This document shows positions 11,501 through 22,574 of a stretch of 64,000 nucleotides of DNA, one piece after another; the first letter of the stretch is position 1; every line of letters begins with the position of its first letter. Origin of the DNA: Hymenopus coronatus (taxonomy: Eukaryota > Arthropoda > Insecta > Mantodea > Hymenopodidae); contig CM060900.1 of assembly GCA_030762935.1 (NCBI GenBank), positions 292,219,736 through 292,283,735 of the forward strand, written 5' to 3'. The translations under genes and the position numbers were made by a program. The notes under the pieces are model-generated. The model ran no database searches. It was given only the letters and a program-made list of their open reading frames with translations, and was not told where the DNA came from.

Positions 11501-12452
11501 GCGATAGTAGTAGTAGTGATAGTAGTAGTGGTGATAGTAGTAGTGGTGATAGTAGTAGTGATGATAGTAGTAGTGGTGATAGTAGTAGTAGTGATAGTAG
11601 TAGTGGTGATAGTAGTAGTGGTGATAGTAGTAGTGGTGATAGTAGTGATAGAAGTAGTGGTGATAGTAGTAGTGGTGATAGTAGTAGAAGTGATAGTAGT
11701 AGTGGTGATAGTAGTAGTGGTGATAGTACTAGTGATGATAGTAGTAGTAGTGATAGTAGTAGTGGTGATAGTAGTAGTGGCGATAGTAGTAGTGGTGGTA
11801 GTAGTAGTGATAGTAGTGGTGGTGATAATAGTAGTGGTGATAGTAGTAGTAGTGATAGTAGTAGTAGTAGTGATAGTAGTAGTGGTGATAGTAATAGTGG
11901 TGATAGTAGTAGTGATGATAGTAGTAGTAGTGATAGTAGTAGTGGTGATAGTAGTAGTGGTGATAGTAGTAGTGGTGATAGTAGTAGTGGTGGTAGTAGT
12001 AGTGATAGAAGTAGTGGTGATAGTAGTAGTGGTGGTAGTAGTAGTGGTGGTAGTAGTGGTGGTAGTAGTAGTGGTAGTAGTAGTGATAGTAGTAGTGGTG
12101 ATAGTAGTAGTGGTGGTAGTAGTGGTGGTAGTAGTAGTGATAGTAGTAGTGGTGATAGTAGTAGTGGTGGTAGTAGTAGTGGTGGTAGTAGTGGTGGTAG
12201 TAGTAGTGATAGTAGTAGTGGTGGTAGTAGTAGTGATAGTAGTAGTAGTGATAGTAGTAGTGATAGTAGTAGTAGTGATAGTAGTAGTGGTGATAGTAGT
12301 AGTGGTGGAAGTAGTAGTGGTGGTAGTAGTAATAGTAGTAGTGATAGTAGTAGTGGTGGTAGTAGTGGTTGTGGTAGTAGTATTAGTAGTAGTGATAGTA
12401 GTAGTGGTAGTGATAGTAGTAGTAGTTGTAGTAGTAGTAGTTGTTGTAGTAG
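7759..12452. repeat. 4.7-kb (AGT/GAT/GGT)n array
   Basis: Trinucleotide array of about 4.7 kb built from AGT with regular GAT and GGT substitutions. Phase is kept for more than 2 kb at a time, giving long artefactual open frames on both strands. From about 10500 rightwards a higher-order pattern appears, mostly GAT AGT AGT AGT GGT or GAT AGT AGT AGT GAT, i.e. a 15-bp or 12-bp unit. The left part (7759-9960) is more irregular, with runs of AGT and GAT. It ends at the A-run of LINE copy 3. Confidence 0.95.
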
Positions 12453-14626
12453 TTTTTTTAAGGAGGGGAAAATCCTCATGGATGCCAGGGAAGGTGGCCC
12501 TGGTATGTCGGACTCTTACCAGCTAAAAACCACTTCCGTCTCCTGCAGCGCTGCGGAACCGTATCTCAGCAGTTCTTCACAGTGCAGCATTCAAGTTTAT
12601 CCTTCGTCTTTTTCCTTAGCTTGTAGGATGTTCTTAATCATTCCTGTAATGAAGTACCATATTTCTTTCTTGTGTATCATATTTTGTATTATATAGTCTG
12701 GTGATAATTCCATTTCAATAACGTTTAAGATTTTTGTTCTTATGGCGTTCCATCTTTTACGTAATAAAATAATGTGTTCTGGTGTGACTATTTCTTATAA
12801 TATCTGCATTGTTCAGTCTCAGTTATCTTCATTTTGTATAAGTAGGTCCCAAATCGGCCATGTCCTGTTAAGAATTGCGTAAAAAAGTAGTCAACTTCTC
12901 CGTGTTGTCTGTTTAGCCATGGTTCAATTTTTGGAATAAGACGTTTAGTCCATTGGGCCGCTTCAAGCTCGTCATCCCATTCCTCCTGCCACTTTTTCAT
13001 AGTAATTTTCCTTTTCTCTTCTTTTTGTGCTCTATTATGTTCTTCTTTTTTAAATGTGTGCTCGGTTGCTAATAAATGGAGCGGTATTGTTCCTGCAATC
13101 ACTTGTAAGCCTTTGTGGATGTTGTGCGATATGCACTTGCTATTCTTATAGCGATCTTTCTTTGGACGCGTTCTATAAGTTTCCTATATGTTATTCTCTT
13201 CATACATTGCTTCCAAGCCGCAGCACAATAAAGTATAATGGAGTTAATAACACTTCCTAGCAATTTCCTCTTTTGTTGGTTAGGACCTCCTAAATTTGGC
13301 ATCAGTCTGGCCAAAGCTGCGACCACTTTTTCCGCCTTTGCAGATACATACTTTAGATGTTCAACCATACTCATATTATATCCAATTAAGATACCTAAAT
13401 ATTTTAGGTATTTTTGCGATTTAAGTTCTAAGTATCCATCCTGTATAGTCACTTCTTTGAGAGTTCTCCTCCCTCCCAGGATTACCATTTCGGTTTTGGT
13501 CGGAGCCAGGCTCAGTCCTCTGCTAGTCATCCAGACTTCAACCCTATTGTTGGACCACTGTATTTTTCCTCTATATCTTGTTTTGAAGTGCCGCACACAA
13601 TCAGAGCGAGGTCGTCTGCGTATCCCACCAGTATTACACCTGCTGCAGGTTCCTGTCGAAGCACTTCATCATAGTATATATTCCATAAAGTGGGGCCTAG
13701 AATTGATCCTTGCGGTACTCCACTGGTTACATCCATCTCAGAGTTTTCTCGAATAAAGATCTTTCTATCCTGTAGATAACTACTTATTAATTTAATCATG
13801 TATAGAGATATTTTCTTTTGTATTAATTCATTTATAATTCCTAGCCACGGCACAGAGTTAAAAGCATTTTTAACGTCTAATGTAACCATTACTACATACC
13901 TATTATTTTCATTTACTTCTTTCTGTGCTGTTTCCAAGACCAACTTTATTGCATCGGCAGTTGAGCGGCCTTTTCTAAAACCAAATTGGGTTTGCCCGAG
14001 ACTACCTTTTAAATCTATCTCTTTTAATAATCTCTGATTAATTATTTGTTCAAACTGTTTCCCTATTGTATCCAAAAGGCATAAAGGTCTATAGTTTTTT
14101 TTGCAGTTTCTTTTTTTTGGTTTTTCTATCAGTATAAGTTTTGCAATTTTCCACTCCTAGGGAAATTTTCTTTTGCATATTAAACCATTTAGTGTTTCCA
14201 TCAGAAGATCCGGCTTTTTCTCAGCAATTAGCCTTATAACTTCCGGGGGGATGCCATCAGGTCCAGCGGCTTTACCAGTTTTTATGCGTTTTCCTGCATC
14301 CATGATCTCGTTTATTTGGCACTTCGGTACTTCTTCTATTTCTATTTGCATTTTTGGCCACGTATTTCTTTTATGTACGGGAAATAACTCTTTAGCAATT
14401 TCTTTTTGTTCCTCATCCGTAATAACTAACTGTGTGCGGAGTCATAATTTTTTTTGTCACAAACTTATATCCAGTACCCCATGGATCCACATCCACTTCC
14501 TCACATAGCTGTTCCCATGCATCCTTCTTCGCTGTATTTATTGCTTTTTTATGTCATTCCGACATCTTCGATATTCCTTTTGTATGGTGAGCTTTTCATT
14601 TTCCTCCGCATTTCTTCTTTTGTTTG
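12453..14626 (-). mobile_element. R1-clade LINE copy 3, 5'-truncated, in an ACT array
   Basis: Minus-strand LINE of about 2.2 kb. The 3' end is CCCCTCCTT plus an A-run (12453-12459 as T) joined to CTACTAC, the same junction phase as copy 2. The 5' end is truncated in the linker between endonuclease and RT at about 14626 and abuts AGT repeats at 14628. It is the best preserved of the three R1-type copies, with only a few frame breaks. It shares the conserved 3' UTR segment (GGTGGCCCTGG, ACTCTTACC, TCCTGCAG) with copy 2. Confidence 0.88.
12788..14626 (-). pseudogene. R1-clade LINE ORF2 (reverse transcriptase) pseudogene
   Basis: Reverse transcriptase for target-primed transcription. In order on the minus strand: a linker with DAWEQLCEEVDVDPWG near 14490, GKAAGPDGIPPEVI near 14270, and a palm with FGFRKGRSTADA (near 13970), DVKNAFNSVPW (near 13855), SGVPQGSILGP (near 13710) and GYADDLALIV (near 13615). 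The thumb shows KYLGILIG and LARLMPNLGGP. The C-terminal block is RLIPKIEPWLNR, then QFLTGHGRFG and a degraded finger (CRYY where the sister copy has CRYC). The catalytic Asp of DVKNAF and the YADD pair are present. Frame breaks near 14100, 13560 and 13100 and the missing endonuclease make it inactive. Confidence 0.9.
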
Positions 14627-14627
14627 C

Positions 14628-14655
14628 AGTAGTAGTAGTCGTAGTAGTAGTAGTT

Positions 14656-14715
<60 letters not shown>

Positions 14716-14994
14716 TTAACAGTAGTAGAAGCAGTGGCGGTGGCGGCGGTGGTGTTGGTGGCAGTGCGGTGGTGGTTGCGGAAGCACCAGCGGCAGCGGT
14801 AGTAGTAGCAGTAGCAGGAGCAGTAACAGTAGCAGTAGCCGTAGCAGCAGCAGCAGCAGTGGCATTAACAGTAGTAGTAGCAGTAGGAGTAGTAGTAGTA
14901 GTGGTAGTAGTGGTAGTAGTAGTAGTTGTGGTAGCAGTAGCAGTAACAGCAGCAGTAGCAGCAACAGCAGCAGCAGATGAAGCAGCATTAGCAA

Positions 14995-15033
<39 letters not shown>

Positions 15034-15055
15034 CAGTAGTAGTAGTAGTAGTAGT
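14628..15055. repeat. Compound (AGT/AGC)n microsatellite
   Basis: About 430 bp of AGT with AGC- and GGC-rich interior blocks. It abuts the truncated 5' end of LINE copy 3 and ends sharply in AT-rich DNA at 15056. Open frames across it are artefacts of the repeat. Confidence 0.95.
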
Positions 15056-16251
15056 AAAATAAATAAATAAAAATCTCTATAAAATCCCCGGTACCTAGTT
15101 ATTAAAACAGAGGCTAATATGTCAGATTCCTGTAATTAATTTAACAATTAATTTCAATCTACATTGTTTACAGATTATTCAACACCCAAGACACAAAAAT
15201 ACATAAAACATATAACTTCAGCAATTATCACTACAAAAACAATTAAAACTATACTACAACTACACCACAACACAACAAACATAAACATATAAATGAAACC
15301 AAATGAAAAAATAAAAGTAAAATAAAATATAAACCAAATTCAAAACTAAATTTAAATCTGATCAAATAAAAAAACTTAAAACATAATACAATCAAATTTT
15401 AAGGAATATATCACTGAGATATTTTTTTAAAAATGGCAAAATCCTTTTATTCGTGATTGCAGGTGTTCTGTCACGCGAATAAACAATTTGTTGTAGGTCT
15501 GCGATAAATTGGTGTACAGAGGACCTGTAGACGACTTTATAGCCGTTCTGTATCAACATCTGCTCAGAACTTATGTTGATCCGGAAAACACATGTTCTGC
15601 TACACAGCCACAAAAATTTGCATTTAGTTAACCCTTACACTCAAATAAAGGGAAGTAAATACCTTGTGTTACATAACGAAACGTGCTAAATTCCTTCAGT
15701 TAATCTCCTCGTACTGAACAGGAACGTTACACTAACGAAGTGCTTTTATTCTGGCACTGACACCTATGCAAACTACATTTAATTAAATGCATCCTGTTTT
15801 TATTTTCCATTTCTAATTTTACTTTGGTGTTCTACATGTCTCATTTAATCAGTTAGTTAATATTTGGGCATAAGGACGTTGCGGTCCATGTTCTCAGTTT
15901 TTCTCAGGTTATTTCGTTACACAAATTTCCCCTCCTGTGTCTTTCTCTCAATGCTTCACCGTCTCCTCTTTTTCCGCACACGATTCTTTCTTTTTAATCT
16001 CCTGTTACTATGGCAATTAAGGAATCAAGTGAAGTTGAGAATATACTTTGATAATAATTTATGACAAATGAAGCGCAAAAAATATCCACATATTTGTTTG
16101 TGTTTTATGAATCCGCAATAAAATGTAAATCTGTAGTGTGCCTCAATAAAGGACCAATGGTAGCATAACAAATTATACATCCCTATTAATGTCATTCTCT
16201 TATTATAGATGAGACAACCTATGTTCAATCGACTTTGCCCTATACTTACTG

Positions 16252-16253
<2 letters not shown>
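15056..16253. other. AT-rich DNA, nothing assigned
   Basis: No recognisable element. A 73-codon open frame on the minus strand at 15392-15613 has no features I can match. The left part (15180-15400) is rich in A and C, with few G on the plus strand. Confidence 0.5.
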
Positions 16254-16296
<43 letters not shown>

Positions 16297-16330
16297 GCTC
16301 TCTCTCTCTCTCTGTCTCTCTCTCTCTCTC
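16254..16330. repeat. (CT)n microsatellite
   Basis: About 77 bp of CT dinucleotides interrupted by ACG and GT. Leu/Ser and Arg/Glu open frames through it are artefacts. Confidence 0.95.
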
Positions 16331-19300
16331 CCCTCTTCTTTTGCAGGCAGAAGTTGTGTACGTCTTGCACAAATATTTTCGATGCCTAACGCATTTTATT
16401 GTTACTATGTACGGAAAATATACGTTAATTACTAAGCTTCTGTATTTAACTACTGTTTTTACCAAAGATGTAATTTATGTAAACATACGCATAAATCAAT
16501 ATTACCACGATCATGAAAAATAACCGCTAATTTTGCTCCCTGATATAATGACGGTGGAAATTATCATGTCGCTAAATTCCCAAATATCAACAAACATCTG
16601 AAAATTAATAACAATCTGATGCGTTACATTCAGATAGCTTTCTCTACCCATTCAACAAACTATTCCTTAAAATGAGTATTCCATTTAATTTTAATCCAGA
16701 TACATGTGCATAAATGTTTTTGTTACATATTACCCTATAGATGGAAAGGAATAAGGGAGTACACTAGGATAAGTGATAGCTAAATATTTTCAGATCTAGT
16801 CACTGTATGACGGAGTTGAAATTCTATTTTTGTCGGCTGATCATGAGCAAAGTAAATAGATAACGACGTCCCAAATAAGGAACTAATAATAGTTTAAAAT
16901 TAAAACTAATCACAAGGAATATCTTGGAAACGGTTAAATCCATAAAAAATGTATTTCATATAAATTGTGTGCTTCAACGACATCTAAATATTTTCAGTAG
17001 TTAGCGCTTGTCCTTTTCTCTCTCTGTCTCTCTATCTCCCTTATGAGTATAGAAAATCATTCAGATAGAAGAGTACTTCAAAAGTATTTGCTGGAGATTT
17101 CAAGTTATAATATTATTTGTCATAAAAGTGTCTTAAGCATATAGTATCTAATCAAATTCATTATAGCAATTTTTGAGAACATAAAAAATCTAAATTGTAA
17201 ATTTGTAAAGTGCAGTTTGGGTTGCAGAGATTTTATTAAACATTTTTGTGACGCATCCAATTTTTTTAGTTCTGCTGTTCACAGACTGACACACGAACAC
17301 CCGCGCGCGCGAATGTTCTTCTGGAATGTTATCTTTATTCAGGGACCCCGAAACGTATATTTCCAATTACATATTAATATTCAATTTTTATTGGAACGCA
17401 ACCTACTATGTACGGGATAGATATACCAATCAACGCCTTTGTTGCTTAGTAGTATGTCCATAGTGAAAGAAGTACAACAGAGACGTTACCCTCAAACGGG
17501 AACGAGTTACAAAATAATTTCAGATTTTCATATTGTTATGAATTAATAAAAAAAACTGTAAACTTAATCGGTGTCAAAGCAATCCACCATAGCCTTATAT
17601 TTTCCACTGTATTTTTTAAACAAGCCCTTATTCATCTATGAATTAACTAGTATTTTGAAATGTTAGCAAATATTGCTTAAAACAAGATCCATCGGATGAT
17701 TTGGAGCTCTTTCTGGCATGTTAAAATACTCGCTCTACTAACGCGCTCTGACGCCTGCATATGCAGCAAGGCTCATGCTGCCTCATCTTGATTACCCGTC
17801 TCAAGTTTGAACATTGCATGCCATTAATAATAATAATAATAATAACAATAATAATTATGTGTGTATGCATATATATATATTCACTATACAGAAATTTCGT
17901 AATATGAATCCTTTGAGAATATTGTGCCATAAATACTTCATATTATACACTTTTACAAACCAATAGCAAGCAAGCTATTGATTTTTGTTTCATTTTTTCC
18001 CTAAATAGGAGCACCCCTCCTACCTCTGCTCTTACAAGGCAGCAATGACATATTGATGATGAGATTGAGCGGCAATTTTATAGAGAAAATACCTAGAAAA
18101 TATAAAATATCCCTGTCTAATCTTTCTCTCCCGTAGGATCCCTAATCGCTGGGAAAAAATCCTAAAGCTTTAAGTTGTAACGGCAGACTAATGCCACTTC
18201 CGCTCGATCAACAGTTGCCCGGTGATATACCAGGCGCTGATAGTAAACTTTACCCTGAACCGACGCTACGAAATTTTGCGTGCAAGGACACACTGACATT
18301 AACTTAAAACCAACATTTCATGTAATGAAGAGGAAATCTCAACAGGTATGTTTCATTTTTTCCCAATGGTGGATGTTCACGCTAAAAATGAAAGTAGAAT
18401 GCTTATTTCATACTTTTTAAATACCGATGTATGCAACGAATTAAAAATTAATAAATAGTCCTGGGGTCAACTTCACACGCCTTCGCATTGATTACTGCTG
18501 CTATAAATGGTTGTGATCAGCAACTTCATTATGTTACTGCAGTAAGCAGCGGTAATTAAATCGGCTCATTTAATATAAATGCGAAGGAGAGTATACGCCA
18601 CAGAAGCAGAAATGACTAAACAAACCCAATATTATGATAACTAAATAATTATAATAACTAAAAAAGGGCACCAAACACACACACATAAGTCTGATACTAC
18701 TAGTAATAAAAACGGCATATAGCAATAGGATGCAAATGTAACGTAGATTACTGTACAATTAAGCACTTTTGTTGTTGCATAGCTGAATGGTTGCTTTACA
18801 TTGTATTCGTCGTCAGGTTACACCTCCGTAAATCCATTTTGATAAGTACACTGATTATTTGCATGTGTACAAGGTCCATTGCTATCGGAAGCATTTTCAT
18901 CTCTGAAGCTAGAATATATATATCTTCCCCTCTTAAGTCGATGTCAAAAACTCTTTAAACAAGGTCTGAAAATTCAAAATCTCTCGCTTTCCTATAATAC
19001 ATCTGAGCTGAAGCTCTTATTTTCGATTCGTAAGCTTCGACTAGACGACGCCATGTTTCAACCAGGATAAACGAACACCGGCTAGAGAAATTAGATTTGG
19101 AGCTAATTTAACACTTTAGAGTGATGATAAGATCCGGAAACGCTCCACAAAACCTTTGTCTATGCCTACGACGTAATAAATACACAGACCTTCCCGCTGA
19201 AAACAGTTAAAACGTATATATATTTCTGGTTTAAGTATATATATTATTAATATTATATATAAATAATAAACAAGTGAGTTAGAAAAAAATAGCATGCAGT

Positions 19301-19514
19301 AAATATACAGGCTCTTGCAAATCAGCACCAAAGCAAAATATGAATATTTTTGCTTAGATACTACCTAAGGAATACGAAAATATATTTTTCAACGCCAATA
19401 CACGCACGGTGAGAACAAAAAATACACTGATGTATTTGGGTCCCTATAGTGGTTTTCTATATTGAATGTTGGCGATATTCCCTTATTACCATCTACACGC
19501 TCCTTAGTAGAAAT
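16331..19514. other. Unassigned AT-rich DNA
   Basis: No gene or element recognised. It holds a short (AAT)n at 17822-17846, a short (AT)n at 17868-17880 and a GC-rich CG run near 17303. Open frames are under 75 codons with no recognisable motif. Confidence 0.5.
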
Positions 19515-19720
19515 AGTAGTTTACCTTGGTGGTTAAAAGACGGTCCCTAGACGCCGCACTCAAACGCTAACCGAAGAACAGAGATCGATTCCGGGTGTCG
19601 AACAGAGTAAAGCAGGACCAATGGCAAAGATTATGTGGAGTAGTTACATGAAATTGCCTTATAAACATTGCTCTTTATGACATGCAGCACTTGAAAGGAG
19701 AAAAATGATAAGTACAACAA
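19515..19720 (+). mobile_element. Possible tRNA-derived SINE relic
   Basis: A segment with an A-box-like TTGGTGGTTAAAAGAC (near 19528) followed at about 60 bp by a B-box-like GATCGATTCCGG (near 19584). Spacing and order fit a pol III promoter of a tRNA-like head. No second copy is visible in the window, so this is a weak call. Confidence 0.3.
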
Positions 19721-19919
19721 ACCGGAAACTATTACCCTAATTGAGCAACAGTATGCCGCTACGGAGCTATAACGGGGCAACTGGTTGAAGAAATACCACG
19801 AAAGGGATTAGTGGACAACTTTGTTGTTACAAGCAAAAGTAAAACAGCATCGTAAAATAGAGTTTTCACAAGTAAACTACATTAAATGAAGAAACATTTC
19901 AAAATCGTTATAATTTTAC

Positions 19920-19967
19920 TTTGCAGGAAAAGAATCTGTAACCTTCCTATAACCATTTTCCTGCAAA
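19920..19967. repeat. 12-bp inverted repeat hairpin
   Basis: Perfect arms TTTGCAGGAAAA (19920-19931) and TTTTCCTGCAAA (19956-19967) separated by 24 bases. It lies about 60 bp from the tRNA-like relic at 20031-20104 and may belong to the same decayed element. It is not a recognised terminator or transposon end. Confidence 0.7.
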
Positions 19968-20030
19968 ACTCCGATAATAAAATATATTAAATTCCAAAGA
20001 GTTTTGGAAAGGTAGAATCCAAAGCAGACC

Positions 20031-20104
20031 ACTTTAATAGACAGGATCCAAACCATCAATTCTAGATTTTGCAGGCCATTGTTCTTCCACCTGAGCTATA
20101 AAGT
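20031..20104 (-). pseudogene. tRNA-like pseudogene or SINE head
   Basis: The minus strand reads ACTTTATAGCTCAGGTGG at the 5' end (strong A box TAGCTCAGGTGG), then CTGCAAA at the anticodon-loop position, then GATGGTTTGGATCC (B-box-like) and TTAAAGT. The last pairs with the first seven bases except for one position. The length, 74 nt, is that of a tRNA. TATAGCTCAGG and a GCA anticodon resemble tRNA-Cys, but the anticodon stem does not pair, so a functional tRNA is excluded. It may be the head of a degraded SINE. Confidence 0.45.
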
Positions 20105-22177
20105 CAATGCTAACAGGTCAGGACCTGCCTTAATGTGACTAGATTTTTGCCGGTAATAAGTAAGGCGTTCTCAGCTTCTCCCAAGGTAACATACGCCATT
20201 GTCGACTTAATTAATTTGCCACACTGATTCTACTTCTTCACCTTAGGGAAGAAAAAGTAATGAAACATAATTGTCATCTTTCACAACGAATCTAAAGTTG
20301 GCTTGGGGCCTGCCTTCTAGTGCACATTCGCCGTAACGAAAAAAATGCTAAGCTAACTATCTGTCTAGCTATTACAGGATGAGCAATGAATGCTTGGGGA
20401 GCTGCTACACCACCTCAATTCACGGTACCCTATATCCGCATATGTTGTTGCTCTCGAGTATACAAAAGACTTTATGATCTGAAAGAATTAGGCAGTTACC
20501 CAGGAGGAAATCCACGTTTCTGGCCCACGCTACTGAAGGTCACATTTGTAGGTTAGAAAGCACCGAGTTGTGTGCTTTGGTAGTGTTGTAGCAAACATTG
20601 ACATGGTACACAATGGTTAGCTATAATATTGGATTCTTTGTCTTACGAAACACCGCTAATGAACCTACACCTATAAGCTTACTCTTTGAACATGCAGTTT
20701 TATACAACAGACAATGAATGAAAGGAAGTAACTGTGAAAAATGGCTGGGATGCATCCGCCGCTATTGTTATTATTTAGATATAGCTTAACATTAGTGATA
20801 TTGAGAATGGAGGCAAGGAACTGCCAAAGACAACAAATGTATGAACAGTATCAAAACATTACAAGCGAGTTATAGATAGCGTTAAAAATTAAACATGAAT
20901 TCCGACTGCAGTGAGACAAAAGGGTTATTTTACTTTTTTTAACTCGTGATAGCGAACTAAAACATTTTTACATTTAACAGCAAGTACTTATTGGTGGTTG
21001 CAATGTTTTTGAAAGCTTAATATTAATTAATTACAAAATGAAAAGGATAATAAGTTTAACATTTTTGCGGCTAGGGCAAAATATATGTGTTTCGCATTTA
21101 CGAGTAGACCTGAAACTGTACGAGTCATAAACAGTAGCTCCACGCCTTTTGCCCCTTTATGTGAAAATAATATAGGTTTGCTGAAAACCGACACCGAAAA
21201 TCCTGTTTGTTTTCATGACACAGGCTTTCCGAAAAGGTCCTTTGAGGTGTGATATGCGGGTAGCACTCACCAGTGCTTCATGTGTTTCCTGATGTCAAAA
21301 TGATGTAACTTTCAATGTTACATAAAACACACCTTAAAGAGTTTCGAGGCTCTAACATCAAACTTCAAACTACTTCAAGTATGTAGAACATATAAGACTG
21401 TTACATTCGATTGCTGTCTTTTCCAAACAGCATGTGTATAATTTTATTTCGCAGAGAAGGAGATTATCATGCGTGTAATTGGGTCAGGTAAACAAATACT
21501 TATTTTTAGTTTTACATAGTAGAATAGATCACTGTGTGTCTAAATATACCATAGGCTTTACTATATAAACCGCAGGATGCCCAGGCATAAATACGCGGTG
21601 TTAGTTTGCAGATATTTTGCAAGTTTACTTTAATAATTGAGGCGTTGATATGGGAAAGTTAGTAAATACCGTCAACAAAAGATGACAGAGCAAGCAAAAT
21701 CGAATTTATGAACACATTCTCGCCAACTTTGTCACAGAAACTGCAAAGTATGGAAGGTATAGACTCAACATTTGTGCTTCATATGACATTTTTAAAGTCT
21801 TATTAATATGTTTCAAATTATAATTTCTTACAATGGATCACAGCAATTATTGCTTAGTTAAACTAAGAATTAATGTTGTTTTTCATTACATACAAACCTT
21901 CTAATAAAATATATGACTTTTACATCTAGAAAGTTCAAAAAACATAAAAGTTCCTATCTTCGGCATCACAGACGACCGTCTTCTTTCAGAGCGATGCAAG
22001 CACTTCAAATTAGTGATTAACATCATGGACTGTCCATTATTATAGATGCTGTACTTCTTCCACATTTCAATGACCTTAAATGGCTGTCTCATTTCTACTA
22101 CAGAAAACATCAGATGCTGAGAATCTTATTCCAATTGAGGGTGCTGAGTTTGATAAGAATTGTGTTCAAAAGCAAAG
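20105..22177. other. Unassigned DNA
   Basis: About 2 kb of unique-looking sequence, with no repeat, element or gene recognised on either strand. Confidence 0.5.
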
Positions 22178-22528
22178 TTAACCCTTTCACGTACATAGGA
22201 CATGTGTCCCATTTATAAATCTGCTTAGTAATTGTTCACTGTAGCTGTATTGCAAGTGTTCTATTTATAGCACGGATATTTGTTTTCTTTAATGCCTTGG
22301 GTTTTGGTGGCAACACGTACGGTATGTGTCACCAATTGTTGATTACTGTTGTTAACTTTTTCCTCATGTGGACGTGCATATTTATTCACCTATTTTATGT
22401 GTTTTCTTATCTCTGCTTTACCTTCAAGCTTTGAAGGAGTACTCAGGTACGTTTCTGTTCTACTTTGGAAGAATTGATTGGTAATTAATTGCAATTAATT
22501 AGTGACCAATACATTTATCATTCATTTT

Positions 22529-22574
<46 letters not shown>

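Noticed and set aside
7770..12526. Very long open frames (over 700 and 800 codons of Val/Ile, and opposite-strand Thr/Ile and Leu/Ser)
   Set aside because: They follow the phase of the AGT/GAT/GGT array, occur in several frames on both strands at once, and have no complexity. They are microsatellite artefacts.
15392..15613. 73-codon minus-strand frame
   Set aside because: I recognise no domain and it ends in an A/T-rich run; chance open frame is as likely as a gene remnant.
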